A stretch of DNA of 64,000 nucleotides from Actinoplanes subtropicus (GCF_000721705.1 NZ_JOJL01000005.1:132485-196484), one strand, 5' to 3'. Positions 17,033-25,618 are shown, counted from the stretch's first letter. Notes: a model not told the origin generated them from the letters alone. Numbers and translations: made by a program.

Positions 17033-17989
17033 TCAGCCGTTTCCCGACGGCTGACGGGTGTGCGGGAGAGCGCGGGTGCCGGGCGAGGTCCGTCCGGTGC
17101 CGTTGAGGAGCTCGGCAAGGTCGTGCGGCGCGCCGGCGCCGAAGATGAGTTCGACGGTGTCCCGCGCGGCGATGGCTTCGGCCTCGCCGCGCCGGAACAT
17201 CACCTCCTCGTACGTCGTGCAGGCGGTCTCCGGATCGTCGGGGTGCGCGGCGATCGCCTGACCGAGTTCGGCTCCGTCGAGCATCGCGAGGTTCGCGCCC
17301 TCGCCGCCGGGAACGGTCACGTGCGCCGCGTCGCCGAGAAGCGTGACGCCGGGCGTCCGGTCCCACCGATGGCGGTCCGGGAGCCGGTGGATGGCGCGCA
17401 GTATCGGCCGGGTCTCACCGTCGGTGATCAAGGAGATCAAGGCGGGCGCCCAGCCCTCGAACTCGGCGGCGATCCGCTGCCTCGCCGCGCCGGCGTCGGC
17501 GAAGTCGATCGCGGTGAACCATTCGACCGGCCGGTTGAGGATGACGTACGTGTGGATGACGTCGCCCGCTTCCCGGTGGGCGAGGAACCCCTGGCCGGGG
17601 ACGAGGGCGTACATGGCGCCGTTCCCGACCGCCTCGGCCGCCTCGGGGTGGCGTTCGTCGACGTCGTGCAGGTACGTGTCGATGTAGCTCACACCCGCGT
17701 ACGCCGGCTTCCGGTCCGACAGCAGCGGCCGGACCTTGGACCAGGTTCCGTCGGCGCCCACGAGGAGGCCGGAGACGGCGGTCGAGCCGTCGGCGAACGT
17801 GAGTTCGTGACGTCCGTCGCCGAGAGGGGTGGCCTCGAGGAGCTTCCTGCCCCACCGCACGGTCCCGGCCGGCAGCGAATCCAGCAGGATGCGCCGGATG
17901 TCGCCGCGAAGCGCCTCCGGGCGTGCCAGGGAGCCGTCGTCGGCCAGCTCGGCGAGCACCGCACCGTGCCGGTCGAGGACCCGCTGCAC
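17033..17989 (-). pseudogene. FAD-dependent monooxygenase (TetX/PHBH-like) lacking its N-terminal FAD fold
   Basis: The preserved 318 codons begin at a possible GTG (17989) with V-Q-R-V-L-D-R-H-G. They include R-P-E-A-L-R-G-D-I-R-R-I-L-L-D, V-G-A-D-G-T-W-S-K-V-R (the D-G motif) and T-L-L-G-D-A-A-H-V-T-V-P-G-G-E-G-A-N-L-A-M (the second FAD/GD motif). They correspond to residue about 75 onward of TetX-like flavin hydroxylases. The Rossmann G-x-G-x-x-G segment is missing; immediately upstream are a Shine-Dalgarno-like GGGAGGAAA and two operators. The 5' quarter of the gene has been deleted while its control region survives. A shortened protein might be made but should not bind FAD normally. Confidence 0.75.
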
Positions 17990-18022
17990 GCCGCCGCCCC
18001 GGGTTTCCTCCCGATCACATGA

Positions 18023-18067
18023 TTGGACCGGCGGTCCACTCGACCCCCTATTGGACCAGCGGTCCAA
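18023..18067. promoter_or_regulatory. Two TetR-type operators in a divergent control region
   Basis: TTGGACCGGCGGTCCAC (18023-18039) and TTGGACCAGCGGTCCAA (18051-18067) share the palindrome TTGGACC-N3-GGTCCAA; the second copy is perfect and the first has one mismatch. Their centres are 28 bp apart. They lie between the FAD-monooxygenase remnant (leftward) and the TetR-glyoxalase gene (rightward), so the TetR protein very probably binds them and controls both. Confidence 0.8.
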
Positions 18068-18086
18068 CTCTGTCAAGATGACGTGC

Positions 18087-19178
18087 ATGACCCCTGCGAA
18101 GCGGCGCAGCCCCCGGCGCAGCGATGCGCTCTCCCGGACGCGCATCGTCGAGGCGGCCATTCAGATCCTCGACAGCGCGGGCGAGAGCGGTCTCACCGTC
18201 CGTGCGGTGACCGCCCACCTGGCCACGGGTCGCGGCGCGATCTACCACCACGTCGCGAACAAGGACGAACTTCTTGCCGCGGCCGCGGACGGCGTCATCG
18301 GTCAGGTGATCGCGGCGGTGGCCGGCGACGAGGATCCCAGGCGGGCGATCCGCGCCCTGGCGCTGGGCATCTTCGAGGCGATCGACGCGCACCCGTGGGT
18401 GGGCGCACAACTCGCCCGCGAGCCGCTGCAACCGGCCGTCCTCCAGATCTGGACGAGCATCGGATTGCGGCTGCACGACCTCGGTGTTGCCGGAACCGAC
18501 TTGCCGGACGCCGGATCAGCGCTGGTCAACTACATCCTCGGCGCGGCCGCCCAGCACGCCGCGGGCGCCCGCCGTGCCCCGGACGACGCGGCTCGCCGGG
18601 ACTACCTCGAACGCCTTGCCGCCGAATGGGCGCGGCTCGACGCCCATCCCCTCGTGCGGGAGTCGGCGTCGCTGCTGCGCGAGCATGACGACCGTGAACA
18701 GTTCCTGGCAGGAGTGGAGATCTACCTCGCCGGTGTTGCCGCCCGGCCGCTCGCCGGCGACCGGGCGAGCCGGCGCGGACGCCTGCATCATCTGGAACTG
18801 TGGATGGACGACGCCACCTCCGACCAGGGGCCGTGGCCCTGGCTGCTGCGGCGGCTCGGTTACACCGTCGACAGCATCTGGGAGACCGGCCGCAGCTGGG
18901 TCAACGGCGACGCGTACATCGTGCTCGAATCGGGCGAAGCGCATGTCCGGGGCCGCCACGACCGGCTGCGCAGCGGCCTGAACCACGTCGCCCTGTGGGG
19001 TGGCCGCCGCGACGAGCTGGACGCGCTGGTCACCGACGCCGCTCAGCAGGGCTGGACCCTGATGTTCGCCGACCGGCACCCGCACGCCGGTGGACCGGCG
19101 ACCTACGCCGCGTACCTCGAAGACGCCTCCGGTTTCGAGGTGGAGATCGTCGCGCAGGACGAGAATCCCGCAACCTGA
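18087..19178 (+). CDS. TetR repressor fused to a C-terminal glyoxalase/VOC domain
   Basis: A 363-residue protein; an ATG at 18078 would add three residues. The helix-turn-helix is at about 18-62 (G-L-T-V-R-A-V-T-A-H-L...G-A-I-Y-H-H-V-A-N-K-D-E-L), with a TetR ligand domain to about 220. A short linker leads to a VOC/glyoxalase domain at about 233-358: L-H-H-L-E-L-W, S-G-L-N-H-V-A-L-W, F-A-D-R-H-P-H-A-G-G-P and G-F-E-V-E-I-V. The VOC part resembles stand-alone glyoxalase-like proteins of about 130 residues. The frame is open throughout, so this is a true fusion. The VOC domain could sense or modify the ligand controlling the adjacent monooxygenase (inference). Confidence 0.85.
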   Translation: MTPAKRRSPRRSDALSRTRIVEAAIQILDSAGESGLTVRAVTAHLATGRGAIYHHVANKDELLAAAADGVIGQVIAAVAGDEDPRRAIRALALGIFEAIDAHPWVGAQLAREPLQPAVLQIWTSIGLRLHDLGVAGTDLPDAGSALVNYILGAAAQHAAGARRAPDDAARRDYLERLAAEWARLDAHPLVRESASLLREHDDREQFLAGVEIYLAGVAARPLAGDRASRRGRLHHLELWMDDATSDQGPWPWLLRRLGYTVDSIWETGRSWVNGDAYIVLESGEAHVRGRHDRLRSGLNHVALWGGRRDELDALVTDAAQQGWTLMFADRHPHAGGPATYAAYLEDASGFEVEIVAQDENPAT

Positions 19179-19201
19179 CGGCGAACCGCGCGGAGACCGG
19201 C

Positions 19202-21658
19202 TCAGCGCAGGCTCACCGCCAGCGTGTGGTGGCCGCCGGGGCCGGCCGCGACCAGCACTTCGGCGCCGCGGGTGGTGGTGACCAGCCGGAACTTCGCCGG
19301 GCGGCCGTCCAACCGTACGACCGCAATGGTCTTGTCGGCCGGAACCACCGCGCCCAGCGTGAGTTGCGCCCGGACCGCGGCGTCGACGGCGACCGTCAGC
19401 GTGCCGGCGGCGCCGGTCGCCCGGACGTCGACGTGACCAGAACCGACGGCGATGTCCGAACCGGCGATACGGGTCTGGCCCGGCGGAAGCTGCGGGACGA
19501 TGGAGAGCGCGCCGCGGCCCAGGTCCGGGTCCACGCCGAGCTGCTGGTGGACGACCGGCCAGAGGACGCCGTACGTGCCCCAGGTCTGCAGCACGCTCGA
19601 CCGGCTCAGGAAGTCCTTGCCCATGTTGGTGCCGAAGTCGGGCGACGGCAGGATCTCCGGCATCGCGCCCGGCATCTCCCACACCGACGGGTCGAGCTGG
19701 CTGCGGGCGTTGGCGGCGGTGTACCGCGCCTGCTCGGTGAGCCGGCCGAACTTGCCCTCGGCGGTGGCCATCACAGCGTTGCCGAGCGAGAAGATGTCGC
19801 GTTCGGACGGCGCGCCGGACACGACGCTGTCGCAGCCGGGCGTGCCGGTGTGGAAGAAGCCGAAGTCGCCGGTGAAGCAGTCGCGTTCCCGCTGGGCGAG
19901 CGCAGTCCGGGCGTGCCCGGTGTCGGCGACCGACGCGCCGCCGGGCAGTTCCGCCTCCATCGGGACGGCGCCGATCCAGTACCGCTGGAACAGTTTCGCG
20001 TTGCCCGGGTCCTGCAGGGAGTCCGCGTACGAGTTCGCGTCCCCGCCGTACCACCAAGCGGTTTCGAATTTCCGTTCCCGGGCGGCCGCCTGGGAGGTCG
20101 CCCACGCGGCGGTGGCCCGGTCGCCCTTGCTCGCGGCCATCTGGGCCAGGTCGAGCAGGCCGCGGATGGTGTAGACGGCCACGTCGAGCTTCTCCTGGCC
20201 CATGCCCGCGCGCTCGACGTTGCCGCTGCCCTCGGGCCAGCCGTCGCCGTCGGCGTCCAGCGCGACCGCGTATTTCATGGCGCGCACCGAGAAGTCGTAC
20301 ATCTCGTCGCGGAACCGGTTGTCGCCGGTCCAGCGCCAGATCAGCGCGACCGTGCTCGGGAACTTCACGGTCTCGTCGGTGTTGCCCGGGTCGGTGTTCG
20401 TGCCGAAGTAGACCTGGCCGTCCGGGGTGACCTCGTGCACCACCTTGCCGGACCGGTCGTTGATCACGTCGCTGATCGCCCGCAGCGTCCGCAGGTGGTT
20501 CTCGATCGCCCGGAACTGCCCGGCGGCGACCGCGGCGAAGGCCGAGTACTCGCCGTCGGTCGCGAAGATCCAGGGGTAGTCGGGCCAGCCCGCGCCCAGC
20601 CAGTCCGCCTCGGCGAGAGTGCCCTTGACCGGCGGCGACGCGGTGCCCTGGTTACTGGCGAACAGGCGCAGGTCCCTGGACTGCTGGACCGAGTCGGCCA
20701 GGTTCTGCTTGGACCAGTCGACGCTCTGCTGCAGCAGCCGGTCGCCGGGCAGGTCGACCCGGGTGTGCGCGGCCACGGCCTGCCGCGCCGCCGACTTGGC
20801 GGACAACGCCCGCTGCGGGTCCTTCAATGCTTTGGACAATTCCGTACGGGCGGAAGCCAGCCCTTGATCGGAACCGGCGACCGCGAACCACACGGTCTGG
20901 CCGCCCCGGACGTCGTAGGTGAGCTGCCCGCCGGTGCCCTTGCCGTAGGGCCCGTCGTCGCAGACCGCCGGGGTCGGGTCGCCGCAGACCACGTCGCCCT
21001 GCGGCCCGCGCATGGCCGGGCCGAGCGCGTGCCCCGACGGGGTCAGCCCGCTGCCCACCAGCGCCGCCCAGTCGTGCCCGCCCTGATCGCGGCTGATCTG
21101 GTCCCGGAAGACCAGGTTGCGGCCGTCGAAGGAGCCGGTGTCGGGCTGGTTGGCGGTCGCCTGGCTCGGCGTCGTGAAGCCCCACGGGTACGCCGACAGC
21201 AGCTCGGAGTGCGCGTCCACGGTCAGCCGGACGGTACCCGCGCCCGCCGGGAACCGCAGGCCGACCAGCGCCGCGCGGGTACCGTCCGGCACGACATCGG
21301 TCCGCTCGACCTCCAGCCCGCCCGGCCCGGCCAGCGTCATGGTCGTGTAGCCGGGATGCGCGGTGAACCGGCTCGCCGTCAGCCAGGTGCCGTCGGCGGC
21401 GAACCAGAGGCCGTCCAGCAGCTTGATCGGCTGCGACCAGAACCCGCCCATCTCCCCGCGAATGTGCCAGCCGGTGGCCGGGTACGTCCCGTCCTCGGCA
21501 CCCACCTCGTACGCCCGGTCACCGGTGACGACGAAGCGGCGGTTGCCGAGTTGGGAAGTCTCGGAGAGCGCACCGCCGGACGCGGCGGCACCCGCCGGGG
21601 CAACACCACCCAGGGCGATCGCCGTGCCCAGGACCGCTGCTGTCGCGAGACGCTTCAT
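19202..21658 (-). CDS. Secreted six-hairpin (alpha/alpha)6 glycoside hydrolase
   Basis: An 818-residue protein with a signal peptide at residues 1-25 (M-K-R-L-A-T-A-A-V-L...A-P-A-G-A-A). An N-terminal beta-sandwich domain (about 30-290) precedes a helical barrel with P-D-Y-P-W-I-F-A-T-D-G-E-Y, T-V-A-L-I-W-R-W-T-G-D, D-A-D-G-D-G-W-P-E-G-S-G-N-V-E and a second G-T-Y-G-V-L-W-P-V. These resemble bacterial GH63/GH15-like or glycogen-debranching amylo-1,6-glucosidase-like enzymes, with acidic residues in W-P-E-G and A-T-D-G as candidates for catalysis. A C-terminal beta-sandwich follows from about 735. It is convergent with the TetR-VOC gene (24 bp gap). Substrate is unknown. Confidence 0.75.
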   Translation of the reverse strand: MKRLATAAVLGTAIALGGVAPAGAAASGGALSETSQLGNRRFVVTGDRAYEVGAEDGTYPATGWHIRGEMGGFWSQPIKLLDGLWFAADGTWLTASRFTAHPGYTTMTLAGPGGLEVERTDVVPDGTRAALVGLRFPAGAGTVRLTVDAHSELLSAYPWGFTTPSQATANQPDTGSFDGRNLVFRDQISRDQGGHDWAALVGSGLTPSGHALGPAMRGPQGDVVCGDPTPAVCDDGPYGKGTGGQLTYDVRGGQTVWFAVAGSDQGLASARTELSKALKDPQRALSAKSAARQAVAAHTRVDLPGDRLLQQSVDWSKQNLADSVQQSRDLRLFASNQGTASPPVKGTLAEADWLGAGWPDYPWIFATDGEYSAFAAVAAGQFRAIENHLRTLRAISDVINDRSGKVVHEVTPDGQVYFGTNTDPGNTDETVKFPSTVALIWRWTGDNRFRDEMYDFSVRAMKYAVALDADGDGWPEGSGNVERAGMGQEKLDVAVYTIRGLLDLAQMAASKGDRATAAWATSQAAARERKFETAWWYGGDANSYADSLQDPGNAKLFQRYWIGAVPMEAELPGGASVADTGHARTALAQRERDCFTGDFGFFHTGTPGCDSVVSGAPSERDIFSLGNAVMATAEGKFGRLTEQARYTAANARSQLDPSVWEMPGAMPEILPSPDFGTNMGKDFLSRSSVLQTWGTYGVLWPVVHQQLGVDPDLGRGALSIVPQLPPGQTRIAGSDIAVGSGHVDVRATGAAGTLTVAVDAAVRAQLTLGAVVPADKTIAVVRLDGRPAKFRLVTTTRGAEVLVAAGPGGHHTLAVSLR

Positions 21659-21746
21659 GGCCGACTCCAGAATTGATCACCATTGATCTATCTGGTTCCA
21701 CCCTGCCACCCCCGGCGTGAGCCGCAACCGGAGGAGGCCGTCACGA

Positions 21747-22019
21747 TCAGGGCGGGTCGTCCGCGCCTACCTCGTGCAGCGTGCCGTCGTCACCCATGCG
21801 GTACCTGCGCGGTGGCGCCATGCGGCTCATCACCGCGCGCATGTGTGCCTCACGAGCCTCCTGCTCGCGCCCGGTCGGATCGGCGACGCGGAAGCCGTAC
21901 AGGCCGACCGACTCGGTGTCGACGTCGTCCGGCCGGGGCCGGCCCTCGATGATGCGGCCGGGCTGGAGGTGGTCATGCCGCAACCGGCCTCTCGGGCGCC
22001 CCCGTCGTCCGGCGCCCAT
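21747..22019 (-). CDS. Short hypothetical protein
   Basis: A 90-residue reading frame from the ATG at 22017-22019. Its C-terminal half (S-V-G-L-Y-G-F-R-V-A-D-P-T-G-R-E-Q-E-A-R-E-A-H-M-R-A and R-R-Y-R-M-G-D-D-G-T-L-H-E-V) has a natural composition and a clean stop, while the first 20 residues are arginine-rich and may be untranslated. No motif is recognised. It lies upstream of and in the same direction as the glycosidase gene, and back to back with the phosphatase gene at 22147. It may be a real small gene or a chance frame. Confidence 0.4.
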   Translation of the reverse strand: MGAGRRGRPRGRLRHDHLQPGRIIEGRPRPDDVDTESVGLYGFRVADPTGREQEAREAHMRAVMSRMAPPRRYRMGDDGTLHEVGADDPP

Positions 22020-22146
22020 GTCCGGGCCGCGTTCCACGCCGCTGTCGTCCAACGGGACGTCACCGCCTGGACAGCCAGCACCGCCGGTCGTGCGTTGATC
22101 GTCTAGCGTGGGCCCTCGCCGATTCGAGACCCGGGGGACGACGCCG

Positions 22147-22719
22147 ATGGGCCGCACGCAGCTGTACCTGGTTCGCCATGGCGAGCAGGATCCGGCCTCC
22201 GATCACGCCGCGGACGGCGGCCTGTCGCAGCTCGGCAGCGAGCAGGCTGATCGGCTGGGCCGGCGGCTGCGCAGGGTGCCGTTCACGGCCATCCACCACA
22301 GCCCGCTGGCCCGCGCCGCCCAGACCGCCGACATCGTCGCTCGCCATCTCCCGCAGGTGCCGAAACACGCGTGTGACTACATGACCGACCGTACGCCCGT
22401 GCCCTCCGACGGGCAGCGCAGCCGCTACCCGGACCGGTGGCACACCTTCCTCGACGGCGTGCCCGACCACGAACGCGACGAGGACGCCATCGCCCTGCGG
22501 GCCGCCGTCGACCACTTCGGCGTCATCGGCGACAGCGACCGGTACGAGCTGATGATCACCCACAACTTCGTCATCGGCTGGTTCGTCCGCCACGTGCTCG
22601 ACGCGCCGGTCTGGCGCTGGATCGGGCTCAACCAGAACAACTGCGCGATCACCATCGTGCAGTGGGAGACCGGTCGGCCCGCCACCCTGGTCAGCTTCAA
22701 CGACACCGGCCACCGGTAA
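22147..22719 (+). CDS. Histidine phosphatase superfamily protein (phosphoglycerate mutase-like)
   Basis: A 190-residue protein starting at the ATG at 22147. The motif L-V-R-H-G-E places the catalytic phosphohistidine at His11. The R-x-x-x-T-A region is present as S-P-L-A-R-A-A-Q-T-A-D, and the second histidine falls in M-I-T-H-N-F-V-I. These proteins are broad phosphatases or mutases acting through a phosphohistidine; many small actinobacterial members have unknown substrates. It is transcribed alone. The downstream gene is frameshifted. Confidence 0.85.
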   Translation: MGRTQLYLVRHGEQDPASDHAADGGLSQLGSEQADRLGRRLRRVPFTAIHHSPLARAAQTADIVARHLPQVPKHACDYMTDRTPVPSDGQRSRYPDRWHTFLDGVPDHERDEDAIALRAAVDHFGVIGDSDRYELMITHNFVIGWFVRHVLDAPVWRWIGLNQNNCAITIVQWETGRPATLVSFNDTGHR

Positions 22720-22784
22720 CCGACATCCGCTCCTCGCGGCCGAATGAGAATGCGCTCGTAGGAAACCACCGGGATGATGTCGAC

Positions 22785-23217
22785 GTGAATCTGGACGAGT
22801 CGCAGGCCATGGCGGGCCTGGAGACCGCGCTCAACGAGGCCGAGGTGCTCGGCTTACGCGCCGCGCCGTCGGACCTGGCCGGCGAGCTGCTGCTGCACGT
22901 GTGCGCCCAGCCCGAGGACGGGAGCCCGGATCCCGACCCGCGCCGGATCCTCCGCCTGCTGAACGCGACTCGCCTGCGGGTGCTGCTCAGGGAGGAGCGA
23001 CCGGACGGCTACGGACCCGCGATTCCCCTCAATCGAAGTGACTCGGGCCGATGGCGCACCCGAGCCCGTCGAGCAGTTCATCGCCGAGGCCCGGCGGTGG
23101 TGGGATGTCCTGTACGGCCGCAACGGCCAATCGCAGCGGCCGCAGCAGCGACCGGCGAACGCGCCATCGTGGCGCACACCGGCACCGCACCTGCCGATGA
23201 CGATGGCCGCCGATTGA
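22785..23217 (+). pseudogene. Conserved-type hypothetical gene with a 1-nt insertion frameshift
   Basis: From the GTG at 22785 the frame encodes V-N-L-D-E-S-Q-A-M-A-G-L-E-T-A-L-N-E-A-E-V-L-G-L and remains protein-like to I-P-L near 23030. There an extra A (CTCAATCGA instead of CTCATCGA) shifts the reading. In the next frame the protein continues I-E-V-T-R-A-D-G-A-P-E-P-V-E-Q-F-I-A-E-A-R-R-W-W-D-V-L-Y-G and stops at 23215-23217. Joined, it would be about 144 residues with a C-terminal W-W-D-V-L-Y-G. The family resembles small actinobacterial proteins of unknown function. A base-calling error is possible and should be tested before calling it dead. Confidence 0.6.
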
Positions 23218-23288
23218 CCGACGTCGATCAGCCCGGCGGCGGGCGGTCGGCTTGACCTGGTGTGCGCTCCAGGTGCGATGGTGTCGGG

Positions 23289-24278
23289 ATGACGGAGCTG
23301 AAGCGACGCCTCGGACGGTCGGAGCTGTGGGTCAGCGCCCTCGGGCTGGGCTGCTGGCCGATCGGCGGGGCGGTCCTCCGCGACGGCCGGCCACGGGGGT
23401 ACACCGGTACGGACGACGCGGAGTCCCTGCGCGCGATCGCGGCCGCCGTCGACCTGGGCGTCACGTTGTTCGACACCGCGGACGCCTACGGCGCGGGGCA
23501 CAGCGAGCGCCTGCTGGGGCGAACGCTCGCCGGGCATCCCGAGGTCGTGGTGGCGACGAAGTTCGGCAACACGATCGACGAGGAGACCCGGCAGCTGACC
23601 GGGGTGGACACGTCCCGGGCGTACGTCCGCCGGGCCGTGCACGACTCGCTGCGCCGGCTGAAGCGCGACCGGATCGACGTCTACCAGCTGCACACCCCCG
23701 ACGCGGTCGGCGATGGGGCGGCGGAGCTGGTCACGACGCTGGAGGAGCTCGTGACCGACGGGCTGATCGCCTGGTACGGGGTGAGCGCCACCGCCCCGGG
23801 ACAGGTCGAGGCCCTGGCGGGACCGCACCTCGCGGTGGCGCAGGTGGAGATGAACGTCCTCGACGGCCCCCCGGCGAACGCCGAGGCCGCCGAGAAGCTC
23901 GACCTCGGCGTGCTGTGCCGCTCGCCGCTCGCGATGGGTGTCCTGGGCGGCCGGCACGACGCGACCACCCGGCTCCCCGCCGACGACGTACGCGCCCAGC
24001 AGCTGGAGTGGCTGCGGTGGTTCGACCGGGGCACGCCCACCGCGGAGGTCCTCCGCCGGCTGGACGCGATCCGGGACATCCTCACCGCGAACGGCCGCAG
24101 CCTCGCCCAGGGCGCCCTGGCCTGGATCTGGGCGGACTCCCCCAGGGCGGTCCCGCTCCCCGGCTTCCGAACGGTCGCGCAGGTGCAGGACACCGCAGCG
24201 GCGATGCGGCACGGCCCGTTGACCCCGGCGGAGCACGCCGAGGTGGAGCGCCTGCTCGGGCGGCCGGCGCGGCGCTGA
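23289..24278 (+). CDS. Aldo/keto reductase
   Basis: A 329-residue protein from the ATG at 23289, with the catalytic tetrad in its usual places: Asp in F-D-T-A-D-A-Y, Tyr in D-A-Y-G-A-G-H-S-E, Lys in V-A-T-K-F-G-N and His in Y-Q-L-H-T-P-D. The C-terminal NADPH-binding segment (P-L-P-G-F-R-T-V-A-Q-V-Q-D-T) is intact. AKRs reduce aldehydes and ketones with NADPH as monomeric (beta/alpha)8 barrels in the cytosol. The N-terminus (L-K-R-R-L-G-R-S-E-L-W-V-S-A-L-G-L-G-C-W) belongs to the bacterial YghZ/AKR13-like group. It is a single-gene unit. Confidence 0.9.
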   Translation: MTELKRRLGRSELWVSALGLGCWPIGGAVLRDGRPRGYTGTDDAESLRAIAAAVDLGVTLFDTADAYGAGHSERLLGRTLAGHPEVVVATKFGNTIDEETRQLTGVDTSRAYVRRAVHDSLRRLKRDRIDVYQLHTPDAVGDGAAELVTTLEELVTDGLIAWYGVSATAPGQVEALAGPHLAVAQVEMNVLDGPPANAEAAEKLDLGVLCRSPLAMGVLGGRHDATTRLPADDVRAQQLEWLRWFDRGTPTAEVLRRLDAIRDILTANGRSLAQGALAWIWADSPRAVPLPGFRTVAQVQDTAAAMRHGPLTPAEHAEVERLLGRPARR

Positions 24279-24285
24279 GCGGCAA

Positions 24286-24834
24286 TCACCTGCCCGACCG
24301 GGCGGCGGTGCCGCGCACCGGGTCTCCGGACTGAACCGCTTGAATCCGGACCGGATCGCGGCCAGATGAGCGCGCGTGCCACCAAGCCAGAAGTTGGCCA
24401 ATGCCACCGGTTGGGACCGGCCGGCGACAGCGCCAACCCTGCACATGACCGCGCCGGCCGATCCGCTCGACACCGCCAGGAAAGATGTCGTCAGCCAGCC
24501 CCGGAGGCGAGCCTCGACCGTGGTCCGGCGCCGGCGTGCTGGGCTCATGGCGAGGCTGCATCTTCGGCGGCGAATCCGCGCTGGAGCTCATCATCACGGC
24601 CTGCCGCGGCGACGCCGCCACGCTGAACCGATACCCGGTGGCGTCGCTGTCCCAGGTGACCGGCCGGCGGCGGTACGCCCCGGCGACCAGGGAGTACGCC
24701 GCAGCCGGAAGCGCCAGGCTCGCCGCCGTCAGCAGAACCCAGACCGCGAATCCGGCAACGTCCGGCTCGATTCGCCACGTGCGAGGCTGCAGCCACAACG
24801 TCACGCTCAGCGACAACGCGAAAGACAGAACCAC
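24286..24834 (-). pseudogene. Degraded small membrane protein
   Basis: The reverse frame from a GTG at 24834 gives two convincing transmembrane helices (V-V-L-S-F-A-L-S-L-S-V-T-L-W-L and V-W-V-L-L-T-A-A-S-L-A-L-P-A-A-A-Y-S-L-V), then G-Y-R-F-S-V-A-A-S-P-R. After that the composition becomes Ser/Pro/Arg-rich, without homology-like features. Upstream, the in-frame residues S-S-P-Y-D-P-A-L-S-S-R-V-R-A-L-L-A-L-P-F look like a real N-terminus but have no start codon after an in-frame TGA. Both ends therefore appear damaged. I do not recognise the family. Confidence 0.35.
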
Positions 24835-25005
24835 GAACGGTAGCGCGAGCAGGGCGCGGACGCGTGATGACAGCGCCGGATCGTACGGCGAGGAAGATCA
24901 ACCGGACGGGGAAACGGCCATCCGATGTCACCGGCCCGATCGGCTCCGCAACCGGACCCGGCCGACCGAGGCGCTGGTCAGGGGCCGCGACTACCGTCGC
25001 GGATC

Positions 25006-25401
25006 ATGCAGTCAAGGTCGCGAACCCGGCATGCCATCTTTTGTGCGGCGCTGCTCGTCGCGATTGGTCTTGCGGCCGCGTGCGGCCGGAACGTGCCCGG
25101 CAGCGATCGCGCGCAGCACATCCGCGGCTCGTCGCCGTCCGCGTCCGTATCCGCATCCCAGGACGATGCCGGCCGACCGGCAAGAATCGCCATCAATCAC
25201 AATGACTTCGAGGCCAAGTATGTGGGGCACACAGTTCCCGGTCCTGGCCGGGCTCCAGGGCTTGGCGCGGTATGTCGATCACGGTGCCGCCGTCCTGCCG
25301 GAGGACGTACACCTCCCGGTACTCATCGACCGCCACCACGGCCGGCCAGCGCCAGGCGCGGCTGGATCCGCCGCCGGCAACCCGGATCCCGCTATCGGTG
25401 A
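25006..25401 (+). pseudogene. Lipoprotein N-terminus, truncated
   Basis: The ATG at 25006 opens a clear lipoprotein signal peptide: M-Q-S-R-S-R-T-R-H, a hydrophobic core A-I-F-C-A-A-L-L-V-A-I-G and lipobox L-A-A-A-C. A Ser/Asp linker follows to about residue 62 (R-I-A-I-N-H-N-D-F-E-A-K-Y-V-G). From about 25215 the frame turns into arginine/proline-rich sequence antisense to the YcxB-like gene. Both genes seem to lose their 3' ends at the same place, suggesting a deletion that fused two convergent genes tail to tail. The body of the lipoprotein is missing, so function cannot be inferred. Confidence 0.45.
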
Positions 25402-25522
25402 TCAACCAACGGCGCAGGACCGGCGAACGGTCGGGATGGCCCCGCCGTGCCTGCCGCCATGCATGTTCGGACAGCCAGGTCATGGCCAGGAGACCCAGAG
25501 CGACCCCGGCGACCAGAGGCAA
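25193..25522 (-). CDS. YcxB-like membrane protein, probably damaged
   Basis: A 109-residue frame with one strong transmembrane helix (L-P-L-V-A-G-V-A-L-G-L-L-A-M-T-W-L) followed by a YcxB-C-like segment (L-I-T-D-S-G-I-R-V ... W-R-W-P-A-V-V-A-V-D-E-Y-R-E-V-Y-V-L ... I-D-I-P-R-Q-A-L). The start is doubtful. A GTG with good GGAG spacing at about 25567 begins V-I-S-T-E-Q-A-P-P-A-I-G-P-Y-R-R in a different frame that would join the helix after a 1-nt shift. The C-terminus (E-L-C-A-P-H-T-W-P-R) is atypical and abuts the truncated lipoprotein. It is probably a pseudogene, but enough is intact to identify the family. Confidence 0.45.
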   Translation of the reverse strand: MPLVAGVALGLLAMTWLSEHAWRQARRGHPDRSPVLRRWLITDSGIRVAGGGSSRAWRWPAVVAVDEYREVYVLRQDGGTVIDIPRQALEPGQDRELCAPHTWPRSHCD

Positions 25523-25618
25523 CGGCGGTACGGGCCGATCGCCGGGGGCGCCTGCTCGGTCGAGATCACTTGTCGCTCCACGAATTCCTCGCCTGGTGGA
25601 CAGCTCGGACGAGAACGC

